Assembly (NCBI GenBank): GCA_905197435.1
Contig: CAJJYX010000125.1
Location: 1-9,956 of the forward strand
DNA: 9,956 nt
Origin: an uncultured Bacteroides sp.
GTDB taxonomy: Bacteria; Bacteroidota; Bacteroidia; Bacteroidales; Bacteroidaceae
Direction of reading: 5' to 3'
A program made the position numbers and the translations under genes. The notes beneath the pieces were generated by a model. It saw only the letters and a list, made by a program, of their open reading frames with translations. It was not told the origin of the DNA and did not search any database. Each line of letters starts with the position of its first letter. Position 1 is the stretch's first letter. This document shows, piece by piece, positions 1 to 9,937 of this stretch.

Positions 1-353
1 CTGCCTATAACCAGACTACCGACGTACTGAAGCGTTGGCAAGGAGAGGGGACCAGTAATTCGATGCCGCGTGCCGTGTTCGGCGACCCCAATCAGAATAC
101 ACGCGTGTCGGACCGCTTTGTGGAGAATGGTTCTTATCTGCGTTTGAAGAATATCACACTTTCATACACTTTCCCGAAGCAGTGGTTGCAGAAAGCCCAG
201 ATTGAGAATGCACGTCTTTCCCTATCTTGTGAGAATGTGGCTACCATCACCGGATATTCCGGTTTTGACCCCGAAGTGGGTATTAACGGAATAGACCAGA
301 ACCGTTACCCCATTTCCCGTACGTTCAGCTTAGGATTAAACTTTAACTTTTAA
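1..353 (+). CDS. SusC-type TonB-dependent outer membrane transporter, C-terminal fragment
   Basis: This is the 3' end of a gene that begins before the window. The frame is open from base 3 to the TAA at 351-353, giving about 116 residues. SusC-family proteins are 22-strand outer membrane beta-barrels of about 1000 residues that import oligosaccharides with TonB energy and are capped by a SusD lipoprotein. The visible part is the last barrel strands. It has the family signature LKRWQGEG near the start, then the segments NGSYLRLKNITLSYTFP and ARLSLSCENVATITGYSGFDPE, and it ends in the strand FSLGLNFNF with a terminal Phe, the usual recognition end for the barrel-assembly machinery. The susD gene follows directly, as expected for a SusCD pair. 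Substrate cannot be read from this fragment; dextran-derived oligosaccharides are inferred from the downstream enzymes. The plug domain, TonB box and any N-terminal regulatory extension are outside the window. Confidence 0.96.
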   Translation, partial: AYNQTTDVLKRWQGEGTSNSMPRAVFGDPNQNTRVSDRFVENGSYLRLKNITLSYTFPKQWLQKAQIENARLSLSCENVATITGYSGFDPEVGINGIDQNRYPISRTFSLGLNFNF

Positions 354-367
354 TGATTGACTCGGAT

Positions 368-1858
368 ATGAAAAAGATAACAAATTTACTATATATGCTG
401 GCAATATTGCTGCTGGCTTCCTGCAGCGACTTCCTGGACAAGTCTCCTAAAAATACGGTTGACCCGGAAACGACGGTGACCGATGATGTGGCCATTGCTC
501 TAACCAATGTCTGCTATCGTACCCTTCAGTCTTCCAATATGTACAACCAGCGTATCTGGACACTGGATATTGTGGCAGGTAACAGTCTGGTGGGTGCCGG
601 TGGCGGTACCGACGGCCTTGAAACGATACAAGCTTCTAACTTCATAACGCAGAGCGACAATGGCATGGCATTGTACATGTGGCGTTCTCCCTGGGTGGGG
701 ATAGGACAATGCAACATTGTGTTGAATAGTCTTCTGGAGGCTGAAGCCGTGTCAGAGAGAATCAAGAACCGCTGTCTGGGAGAGGCTTATTTTCTCCGTG
801 CACATTATTACTATGTATTGGTACGTCTGTATGGCGGTGTTCCACTGCGTTTGGCTCCTTATAATCCGGGAGAACCGACAGATATTGCACGTGCTACAGT
901 CGAAGAGACTTATGCCCAGATAATTTCCGATTGTAAGAATGCGGTTGACCTGCTTCCTGCCAAGTCTTCTTACGACGACGAGAACGTGGGACGTGCCTGC
1001 AAAGATGCAGCTTTGGCCATGTTGGCAGATATTTATCTGACGCTGGCTCCTAATCATACGGAATATTATCAGGAGGTATCCGATTTGTGTGATGAGATAA
1101 CAAATTTGGGGTATGACCTTTCTTCCTGCAAGTATGAGGACAATTTCGATGCCTTGGTAAATAACGGACCGGAATCTTTGTTCGAGGTCCAGTATTCGGG
1201 TAATACGGAATATGATTTTTGGGGAAACAATCCGCAGTCTTCCTGGCTTTCTACTTTCATGGGTCCCCGTAATTCGGATTTTGTTGCCGGCAGTTATGGC
1301 TGGAACCAGCCTACAGAAGAATTTGTGGGTCAATATGAGAGCGGTGACAAACGTAAGGATTTAACCGTGCTTTATGCCGGATGTCCGGATTTTGACGGTA
1401 AGGCTTACAAAAGCTCTTATTCCAATACGGGATACAATGTACGCAAGTTCCTGGTGTCGAAAACGGTTTCTCCGGAATACAACACCAATCCTGCCAACTT
1501 CGTGATTTATCGTTATGCGGACGTCCTGCTGAAGAAGGCCGAAGCTTTGAATGAAATGGGACGCCCTGACCAGGCTGCCGTGCCTTTGAATATTGTACGT
1601 AAGCGTGCCGGACTGCCGGAGGTTTCGGGCTTGTCACAGGAAACCATGCGTGAAAAGATTATCCATGAGCGCCGCATGGAATTGGCTTTTGAAGGGCATC
1701 GCTGGTTCGACATGATTCGTGTCAACAATGGAGAGTATGCCATTAAATTCCTGCAGTCCATTGGCAAGAGCAACGTGAATAAGAATCGCTTGCTGTTCCC
1801 TATTCCGCAGACGGAGATGGATGCTAATACCTTAATGGTGCAGAACCCGGGTTATTAA
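368..1858 (+). CDS. SusD/RagB-family outer membrane glycan-binding lipoprotein
   Basis: SusD-like lipoprotein that caps the SusC barrel and binds the incoming glycan at the cell surface. From the ATG at 368 it is 496 residues, a normal family length. The N-terminus MKKITNLLYMLAILLLASC is a lipoprotein signal with lipobox LASC and the lipidated Cys at residue 19. Family hallmarks are YFLRAHYYYVLVRLYGGVPL at about 141-160 in the helical TPR-like N-terminal half, RYADVLLKKAEALNEMG at about 382-398, HERRMELAFEGHRWFDMIR at about 433-451, and the C-terminal LFPIP...NPGY ending. An in-frame ATG at 353 overlaps the susC stop codon (TAATG) and would add five residues, MIDSD, before the signal. I prefer 368 because it puts the Lys residues at the very N-terminus as in normal signal peptides. 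It lies between susC and a SusE/F-like gene. Family assignment is certain; alpha-1,6-glucan specificity is inferred from the neighbouring GH66, GH31 and GH97 enzymes. Confidence 0.97.
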   Translation: MKKITNLLYMLAILLLASCSDFLDKSPKNTVDPETTVTDDVAIALTNVCYRTLQSSNMYNQRIWTLDIVAGNSLVGAGGGTDGLETIQASNFITQSDNGMALYMWRSPWVGIGQCNIVLNSLLEAEAVSERIKNRCLGEAYFLRAHYYYVLVRLYGGVPLRLAPYNPGEPTDIARATVEETYAQIISDCKNAVDLLPAKSSYDDENVGRACKDAALAMLADIYLTLAPNHTEYYQEVSDLCDEITNLGYDLSSCKYEDNFDALVNNGPESLFEVQYSGNTEYDFWGNNPQSSWLSTFMGPRNSDFVAGSYGWNQPTEEFVGQYESGDKRKDLTVLYAGCPDFDGKAYKSSYSNTGYNVRKFLVSKTVSPEYNTNPANFVIYRYADVLLKKAEALNEMGRPDQAAVPLNIVRKRAGLPEVSGLSQETMREKIIHERRMELAFEGHRWFDMIRVNNGEYAIKFLQSIGKSNVNKNRLLFPIPQTEMDANTLMVQNPGY

Positions 1859-1877
1859 TTAATTTAATCAGAAGAAT

Positions 1878-3374
1878 ATGAAGAAATATATTTCACACCT
1901 TGTATTTGCCTTACTGGGCTGTGCTGCCTTATCTGCTTGTGTAGATGATGATTACATGGAACTGGATAAAGGACAGAATGAACTTGTACTGACGGCCAGC
2001 AAGACGGAAGTTGTTTTGAATGAGCAGGCACATGCCGATGATGCCTTGGAGCTTTCCTGGACTACGGGAACCAATTATGGGACGGGTAATAAAATTTCCT
2101 ATACGCTGGAATTGGCCAAGACCGGCAGTGATTTTGCAGATTCTTATGTAGCCGTGGAGAATGCCGTACAAGAATACTCATGGAAAAAGAGCGTGGAGGA
2201 ATTGAATGACATCCTGCGCAACCATTTTGGGGCAACTGCCGGGGAGAACATTTCGTTGGAAGCGCGCTTGACGGCTACTGTAACGGAACGGGACGAAAAG
2301 CAGGTGTCTACCACTGCTTTCAGTGTTACAGCCTATAAACCGCTCACATCCACCCTTTATCTGATAGGTAGTGCTACTCCGGGCGGATGGAGTGCCGATG
2401 ATGCGACAGAGATGACCCGCAAAGACAATGGCATCTTTACATGGACAGGCCGGCTTGTGGCGGGGGAATTTAAGTTCATCACGACTTTAGGCTCAGTCCT
2501 GCCCTCTTACAACAAAGGAACAGATGGCTTGCTGGTTCTTCGTAGCAGTGATGACCAGCCGGATGAACCTTTTGTTGTCGAAGAAGACCATAATTACATC
2601 GTCGAGGCCAATCTGTTTACCGGTGTTCTTACATTGACCCAGACAGAGACGTTGGCACCTGCCTACGACCAGCTTTATTTTGTGGGTAACGCTACGGATT
2701 GGAGATTCGTGAAGATGAAACAAGATGTGCTCGACCCATACTTGTTCCGTTTGGGCAAGTTCTTTGAAGTGGGCAAAGGAGGGGAATTCAAGTTCGGAAC
2801 CTCCGATGGAAGTTGGGAGAACATGTATAAGGCCAAGAATGCCGATGCTGCTTATACCGATACAGAAGTGGTGTTTGTGAAAGGGTTCGACCCGGACAAT
2901 AAATGGGTGCTGAAAGACGGGGAATGCGACAAGGCCTACAAGATTTGCATGGATATCCGTAGTGGTAAGGAACGCATGATGATGAGCGAATTTACTCCGT
3001 ATGAGATGATTTATATGGTAGGTGATGCTACTCCGGCCGGTTGGACGATTGGTGATGCTACGCCGATGCAGACAACGGATAATCCGTATGTGTTAACTTG
3101 GAAAGGTACGCTGAATGCCGGTGAGTTGAAATTTACTTGTGATAAGCAGGAAGATTGGAATGGAGCCTGGTTCATGCCGGCTGTAGCAGACAAACAGCCT
3201 GCGGGAGAAACAGAACCGATACTTTTCCTTGATAAATCAGACGAAGCGTTCAAAGCGCAATATCTGGACGTGATGGTAGGCGGCATCGACCAGAAGTGGA
3301 AGATTACGACAGCAGGTTCCTATCTGATTACTTTGAATCAGCTGGAAGAGACAATTTCAATCGTGAAACAATAG
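1878..3374 (+). CDS. SusE/SusF-like surface glycan-binding lipoprotein with three tandem binding repeats
   Basis: Non-catalytic surface glycan-binding protein of 498 residues. The N-terminus MKKYISHLVFALLGCAALSAC is a lipoprotein signal with lipobox LSAC and Cys21. It is followed by VDDD, an acidic stretch like the surface-export signal of Bacteroides lipoproteins. Residues about 38-155 (starting LVLTASKTEVVLNE) resemble the SusE N-terminal Ig-like domain. Three repeats follow. Repeat 1 starts near residue 159 (TLYLIGSATPGGW), repeat 2 near 265 (QLYFVGNATDW) and repeat 3 near 377 (MIYMVGDATPAGW). Each has a G-x-AT..W opening and a later GEFKF/GELKF strand, as in the starch-binding modules of SusE and SusF. 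Three modules match the SusF layout, while SusE has two. The gene starts 19 bases after susD and ends 13 bases before the GH66 gene. The protein probably holds alpha-glucan chains for the GH66 enzyme and SusCD. Binding specificity is inferred, and the true glycan-contacting aromatics are not identifiable here. Confidence 0.9.
   Translation: MKKYISHLVFALLGCAALSACVDDDYMELDKGQNELVLTASKTEVVLNEQAHADDALELSWTTGTNYGTGNKISYTLELAKTGSDFADSYVAVENAVQEYSWKKSVEELNDILRNHFGATAGENISLEARLTATVTERDEKQVSTTAFSVTAYKPLTSTLYLIGSATPGGWSADDATEMTRKDNGIFTWTGRLVAGEFKFITTLGSVLPSYNKGTDGLLVLRSSDDQPDEPFVVEEDHNYIVEANLFTGVLTLTQTETLAPAYDQLYFVGNATDWRFVKMKQDVLDPYLFRLGKFFEVGKGGEFKFGTSDGSWENMYKAKNADAAYTDTEVVFVKGFDPDNKWVLKDGECDKAYKICMDIRSGKERMMMSEFTPYEMIYMVGDATPAGWTIGDATPMQTTDNPYVLTWKGTLNAGELKFTCDKQEDWNGAWFMPAVADKQPAGETEPILFLDKSDEAFKAQYLDVMVGGIDQKWKITTAGSYLITLNQLEETISIVKQ
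2352..3371 (+). repeat. Three tandem SusE/F-type binding modules (protein-level repeat)
   Basis: Within the SusE/F-like protein, three homologous modules start at about bases 2352, 2670 and 3006. Modules 1 and 3 are clearly alike: both carry an ATPxGW motif, a DATxM motif ten to eleven residues later, then a W-x-G strand and AGE(F/L)KF. Module 2 is more divergent. It has ATDW without the Pro-Gly turn and lacks the DATxM motif. In module 3 the DNA motif ggtgatgctac occurs twice, 30 bases apart (3021 and 3051), because the GDATP peptide is itself repeated. The limits are approximate and set by the motifs, not by a structure. Confidence 0.75.
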
Positions 3375-3387
3375 GTAGCTACAATAG

Positions 3388-5193
3388 ATGAAGAAGATAG
3401 TTTATACAACACTGGTAGCCTTGCTGCTGGTTGCATGCAGCAAGGAGAGTGATGATACTGGCAGCGGTGCCGGTGGAGGCGGAGAGAGTGGAGGGGTTAC
3501 GGAAGTAACCCCGGTCACCTCGGACTTGACGGTCAACCTCACTACCGACAAGGCATGTTACCGGCCGGGCGAGAGTGTTTCTTTTACAGCTGACGCCCTT
3601 CCTGCCGGAGCTAAAATCCGCTACCGGACAATGGACAAGGTTGTATCGGAGCAGGCTGCTGCCGGTACTACTTGGACTTGGACTGCTCCGGCAACCGATT
3701 ATACCGGTTATCTGGTGGATGTATACCGTACAAAAGAGAATGGAACAGAGGTTATTCTTGGTACTATTGCCGTAGATGTATCCAGTGACTGGACACGTTT
3801 TCCACGTTATGGTTTCGTTGCCACTTTTGATGCTTCGAAAAAGGCGGATGGAGTGATAGAGAAGGAGATGGCTTTTCTGAACCGTTGCCACATTAACGGG
3901 GTACAGTTTCAGGATTGGCACAACAAACATCACTGGCCGTTGGGCGGTACGCGTGAGCATCTGGACGAGGTCTATAAGGACATTGCCAACCGGGAGGTCT
4001 ATACCGAGGTAGTGAAGAAGTATATCTCTACACAACACAGCCTGGGCATGAAGTCCATGTTCTACAATCTATGTTTCGGAGCTTTGGACGATGCCGTTTC
4101 CGACGGAGTAAAGGAAGAATGGTACATATTTAAGAACACAGGACGCATGGATAAGGATTCGCATGACTTGCCCTCCAGCTGGAAAAGCAATATCTTCCTG
4201 CTCAATCCCGGCAATACGGAATGGCAGGCATATATTGCCCAGAGAAACGATGATGTTTATGCCAATCTGGACTTTGACGGTTATCAGATAGACCAACTGG
4301 GAAACCGTGGTGACCGCTATGACTATGATGGCAATAAGGTAAATCTGCCTAAGGGATATGCCTCGTTCATCGAAGTCATGAAACAGAATCATCCGGACAA
4401 GCGTTTGGTGATGAATGCTGTCTCCAGCTATGGGGCTTCCCAGATAGCTGGTACGGGTAAAGTGGATTTCCTTTATAACGAAGTATGGGGCGATGAGGCA
4501 GGCTTCAAGGATCTGCACACCATTATCAAAGCGAACGACCAGTATGGTAACCATGCCTTGAAAACCGTGTTTGCCGCATATATGAACTATGACAAGGCAG
4601 GTAGCAGTACCGGTGAGTTCAATACACCGGGTGTGCTGCTGACGGATGCTGTGATATTTGCTTTGGGAGGCTCTCATTTGGAATTGGGTGACCACATGCT
4701 ATGCCGCGAGTACTTTCCAAGCACGGCTTTGCAGATGAACGATGCACTGAAAACAGCCATGATTCGTTATTATGACTTTATGACGGCTTATCAGAACCTG
4801 CTTCGTGATAAAGATACGGAGGCAGAGAATTCCGTTTCGCTGAACTGTACGGATGCTGCGCGGAATCTTTCTCTGAATGCATGGCCGCCGCAGAAGTCTG
4901 CCATCACTGTATATGCCAAGAATGTAAATGGCAGGCAAGTCATTCATCTGCTCAACTTCCTCAATGCGGATAACTTAAGCTGGAGGGATTTAAACGGAAC
5001 AATGCCCGAACCACGTCTGGTGTCCGATGTGCCGTTGAAGATGAATGTTTCCGGTAAAGTGAACAAGATATGGGTTGCATCACCCGATTTCCATGCTGGT
5101 GCTTCGCAGGAACTGGTATTCGAACAGAAGGACGGCACGGTAACCTTTACCTTGCCCTTGCTGAAGTACTGGAGCATGCTTGTGATGGAATAA
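3388..5193 (+). CDS. GH66 endo-dextranase (possible cyclizing activity), surface lipoprotein
   Basis: Glycoside hydrolase family 66 enzyme of 601 residues that hydrolyses internal alpha-1,6 bonds of dextran to isomalto-oligosaccharides; some members also form cyclic products. The N-terminus MKKIVYTTLVALLLVAC is a lipoprotein signal (Cys17) followed by SKESDD, which suggests display on the cell surface. A Gly-rich linker (about 24-38) leads to an Ig-like beta domain (about 43-135, with TTDKACYRPGESVSF). The catalytic barrel starts near FPRYGFVATFDAS (138 onward) and includes QDWHNKHHWP (175-184). By family comparison the nucleophile is Asp302 in DFDGYQIDQLG and the acid/base is Glu365 in FLYNEVWGDE; LELGD (431-435) and EYFP are also conserved. 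A C-terminal beta domain spans about 481-601. The CBM35 insertion of cycloisomaltooligosaccharide glucanotransferases appears absent, so it is a dextranase-type member. It starts 13 bases after the SusE/F-like gene, and its presence is the strongest evidence that the locus targets dextran. Confidence 0.95.
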   Translation: MKKIVYTTLVALLLVACSKESDDTGSGAGGGGESGGVTEVTPVTSDLTVNLTTDKACYRPGESVSFTADALPAGAKIRYRTMDKVVSEQAAAGTTWTWTAPATDYTGYLVDVYRTKENGTEVILGTIAVDVSSDWTRFPRYGFVATFDASKKADGVIEKEMAFLNRCHINGVQFQDWHNKHHWPLGGTREHLDEVYKDIANREVYTEVVKKYISTQHSLGMKSMFYNLCFGALDDAVSDGVKEEWYIFKNTGRMDKDSHDLPSSWKSNIFLLNPGNTEWQAYIAQRNDDVYANLDFDGYQIDQLGNRGDRYDYDGNKVNLPKGYASFIEVMKQNHPDKRLVMNAVSSYGASQIAGTGKVDFLYNEVWGDEAGFKDLHTIIKANDQYGNHALKTVFAAYMNYDKAGSSTGEFNTPGVLLTDAVIFALGGSHLELGDHMLCREYFPSTALQMNDALKTAMIRYYDFMTAYQNLLRDKDTEAENSVSLNCTDAARNLSLNAWPPQKSAITVYAKNVNGRQVIHLLNFLNADNLSWRDLNGTMPEPRLVSDVPLKMNVSGKVNKIWVASPDFHAGASQELVFEQKDGTVTFTLPLLKYWSMLVME

Positions 5194-5227
5194 GAATATT
5201 CAATGAAAGAACAAACAGATTATAGTA

Positions 5228-7726
5228 ATGAAGAAATATATATTTTTATTTTTTGCCGTCTGTGCATTTTCAGTCTATGCGAATGCGCAGAACCGCACCG
5301 GAGATTGCACTTCCTATACCAGTGGCGACCGGAGTGTGACCTTTTATTTGAATGACAGTTCTGCCATACAATTGCGTCTGTGCAGCCAGTCTACGGTGCG
5401 TGTATGGTTTTCTCCCGACGGTAGTTTCCAGCGGAATAGTTCTTCCTTTGCCGTCGTTAATGAGGACCTGGAGGATGTCGGTACCGTCCATGTGGACGAA
5501 CAGAATGCCTGCTACGAGATTTTTACCCCTAAGCTCCGTATCCGGGTAAACAAGTCTCCGTTTAACTTACAGATATTCGACAAGTATCAGAAACTGCTGT
5601 TCAGTGATTATGCCGATAAGGGGCATATCGGTCACGGGCAGCGCAAACTGGAATACAAGACTCTCCGTCGTGACGAACACTTCTTCGGTCTGGGAGAAAA
5701 GACCGGCAAGCTGGACCGTCGCGGCGAAGCCTACAAGATGTGGAACAGCGACAAGCCTTGTTATAGTATCGTTGAGGACCCGCTCTACAAGAGCATTCCG
5801 TTCTTTATGAGCAGTTATCGTTATGGTATTTTCCTGGACAATACGTATAAGACCGAATTTAAGTTTGGTACGGAAAGCCGCGATTATTACAGTTTCGAGG
5901 CGCCTGGGGGAGAGATGATTTATTATTTCATCTTCGGGAAGGATTATAAGGAAATCATGAAACAATATGTCGACCTGACGGGAAAACCCATAATGCCTCC
6001 AAAATGGGCGTTGGGCTTTGCACAATGCCGTGGACTGCTGACGAGCGAAAAATTGTCTTATGAAATAGCTGAAGGCTATCGTAAGCGCGGAATTCCTTGT
6101 GATGTTATTTACCAGGACATAGGCTGGACACAGTATTTGCAGGATTTTGAGTGGCGGAAAGGGAACTACGAGAATCCGAAAAAGATGCTTGCAGACCTCA
6201 GAGATATGGGCTTCAAGGTGGTTGTTTCGCAAGATCCGGTCATTTCACAGGCCAATAAGCGGCAATGGGAGGAAGCCGATAGGTTAGGGTATCTGGTAAA
6301 GGACTCCACCAACGGCAAGAGTTATGACATGCCCTGGCCCTGGGGCGGTAATTGTGGCGTAGTGGACTTCACCCTTCCTGCTGTGGCAGACTGGTGGGGA
6401 GCTTATCAGCAGAAACCCATTGATGATGGCATTGCCGGTTTTTGGACTGATATGGGCGAGCCTGCTTGGAGTAATGAAGAGCAGACGGAACGCCTGGTAA
6501 TGAAACATCACTTGGGCATGCACAATGAAATTCACAATGTCTATGGTCTTACGTGGGATAAGGTGGTGAAGGAGCAGTTTGAGAAGCGGAATCCCGATCG
6601 TCGCGTATTCCAGATGACACGTGCCGCTTTTGCGGGCTTGCAACGCTATACCTTCGGCTGGACCGGTGACTGTGGAAACGGTGATGACGTGACGCAGGGC
6701 TGGGGACAGATGGCCAATCAGATTCCGGTACTGTTGTCTGCCGGTTTGGGAATTATTCCTTTTACCACTTGTGACATTACCGGGTATTGCGGAGATATAG
6801 AGGATTATCCAGCGATGGCCGAACTTTATACGCGGTGGATACAGATGGGTGCTTTCAATCCCCTGAGCCGCATTCATCATGAAGGAAACGTGGCTGTGGA
6901 GCCGTGGCTGTTCGGCGAAGAGGCTGAGAAGAATGCCAAGGCAGCCATCGAATTGAAGTATCGCCTTTTGCCTTATATCTATACGTATGCCCGCGAAGCA
7001 CACGAAACGGGGTTGCCTCTCATGCGACCGATGTTCTTGGAATATCCGGCAGATATGGAAACTTTCTCTACGGATGACCAGTTCATGTTTGGTAGTGAAC
7101 TGCTTGTTGCTCCGGTAGTAAAGAAAGGAGCGCGAAACAAGAATGTTTACCTTCCTGAAGGAACTTGGATTGACTACAACAACAAACACACAGCATATAG
7201 CGGTGAGCAGTGGATGACGGTGGATGCTCCCCTCAATACTATTCCTATGTTTGTAAAGCAGGGAAGTATCATACCTCAAATGCCGGTCATGAACTATACG
7301 GATGAGAAACCGGTCTATCCGGTTACGTTTGAGATATTTCCTGCTGCAACGGGCAGTGAAACAACCTTCTCGCTTTATGAAGATGCAGGAACTGATTTAG
7401 GATATTTGCGTGGAGAGTTTATGCGTACTCCTGTTACTTGCCAGACTACCGATAAAGGCTATACGCTGAAAGTAGGCACACGGACCGGTGAGAAATATAG
7501 CTTACCCGGTCAACGAAACCTGATGTTCTGCATCTATACGGGACAGATGCCGAAAACAGCTTTGCTGGACGGTCAGAAAATCAAGAAAACGAATGTCGGA
7601 AAGCTGGAAGAAAATCGGGAGACAGAGTTTACGATAACTGCCTGGTGTCCAGATAAGAAGCAGGGAACCTGCCTGCTGAGGTTGCCGGATGATGGAAAGG
7701 AACATATCATTGAGTTTATCTATTAA
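5228..7726 (+). CDS. GH31 alpha-glucosidase or dextranase, exported to periplasm
   Basis: Glycoside hydrolase family 31 enzyme of 832 residues, a retaining alpha-glucosidase type. The N-terminus MKKYIFLFFAVCAFSVYANA is a cleavable signal peptide with probable cleavage after Ala20 and no lipobox, so a periplasmic location is expected. An N-terminal beta-sandwich (about 21-255) is followed by a catalytic barrel opening with PPKWALGFAQCR (about 256-267). The nucleophile is Asp408 in GFWTDMGEPAW, a good match to the GH31 signature, and the predicted acid/base is Asp481 in GWTGD. Asp297 (YQDIGW) and Asp516 (CDITGY) fit conserved substrate-pocket positions. The C-terminal beta domains include a DUF5110-like segment from about 697 with SLYEDAG. 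The Cys residues at 482, 515 and 521, around the acid/base and pocket Asp, are unusual. The start lies 34 bases after the GH66 stop. In a dextran locus it should remove glucose from isomalto-oligosaccharides. Endo-dextranase, transglucosylase or another GH31 specificity cannot be excluded from sequence. Confidence 0.95.
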   Translation: MKKYIFLFFAVCAFSVYANAQNRTGDCTSYTSGDRSVTFYLNDSSAIQLRLCSQSTVRVWFSPDGSFQRNSSSFAVVNEDLEDVGTVHVDEQNACYEIFTPKLRIRVNKSPFNLQIFDKYQKLLFSDYADKGHIGHGQRKLEYKTLRRDEHFFGLGEKTGKLDRRGEAYKMWNSDKPCYSIVEDPLYKSIPFFMSSYRYGIFLDNTYKTEFKFGTESRDYYSFEAPGGEMIYYFIFGKDYKEIMKQYVDLTGKPIMPPKWALGFAQCRGLLTSEKLSYEIAEGYRKRGIPCDVIYQDIGWTQYLQDFEWRKGNYENPKKMLADLRDMGFKVVVSQDPVISQANKRQWEEADRLGYLVKDSTNGKSYDMPWPWGGNCGVVDFTLPAVADWWGAYQQKPIDDGIAGFWTDMGEPAWSNEEQTERLVMKHHLGMHNEIHNVYGLTWDKVVKEQFEKRNPDRRVFQMTRAAFAGLQRYTFGWTGDCGNGDDVTQGWGQMANQIPVLLSAGLGIIPFTTCDITGYCGDIEDYPAMAELYTRWIQMGAFNPLSRIHHEGNVAVEPWLFGEEAEKNAKAAIELKYRLLPYIYTYAREAHETGLPLMRPMFLEYPADMETFSTDDQFMFGSELLVAPVVKKGARNKNVYLPEGTWIDYNNKHTAYSGEQWMTVDAPLNTIPMFVKQGSIIPQMPVMNYTDEKPVYPVTFEIFPAATGSETTFSLYEDAGTDLGYLRGEFMRTPVTCQTTDKGYTLKVGTRTGEKYSLPGQRNLMFCIYTGQMPKTALLDGQKIKKTNVGKLEENRETEFTITAWCPDKKQGTCLLRLPDDGKEHIIEFIY

Positions 7727-9901
<2,175 letters not shown>

Positions 9902-9912
9902 TTTACGGATAT

Positions 9913-9937
9913 AAAAAAAGGAGTACCGCTGTACTCC
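9913..9937. terminator. Hairpin after the GH97 gene; likely intrinsic terminator
   Basis: A perfect 7-bp inverted repeat, ggagtac (9920-9926) and gtactcc (9931-9937), with a 4-base loop cgct, starts 18 bases after the GH97 stop codon. A run of seven A (9913-9919) lies directly before it. On the - strand this becomes a hairpin followed by seven T, a textbook intrinsic terminator for a convergent gene beyond the right edge. On the + strand the bases after the stem (aacctttgttaacctt) are only partly T-rich, so termination of this operon may be weak, or the element may work in both directions. No energy calculation was made. Confidence 0.6.

Noticed and set aside
1859..1877. Possible internal promoters in the intergenic gaps (1859-1877, 3375-3387, 5194-5227, 7727-7747)
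   Set aside because: All four gaps are 13-34 bases and AT-rich, too short for a convincing Bacteroides -33/-7 promoter. No clear match was seen.
1878..5241. Identical 14-base start atgaagaaatatat shared by the SusE/F-like and GH31 genes
   Set aside because: It encodes the common signal-peptide opening MKKYI. Codon bias explains the identity without a duplication or regulatory repeat.
5203..5360. ATG at 5203 upstream of the GH31 start, opening a short overlapping frame
   Set aside because: It is out of frame with GH31 and runs about 50 codons to a stop inside the gene, with no signal or domain. The ATG at 5228 gives a normal signal peptide.
5567..6232. Open frame of 221 codons on the - strand, with similar ones at 3379-4038, 4069-4695 and 8327-9022
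   Set aside because: All are antisense to GH66, GH31 or GH97 genes with intact catalytic motifs, and none has a plausible protein signature of its own.
6284..7279. Long open frame (331 codons) on the - strand
   Set aside because: It lies wholly inside the GH31 gene. Its translation shows no recognisable family, signal or motif, and it is best explained as a shadow of a well-conserved coding sequence.
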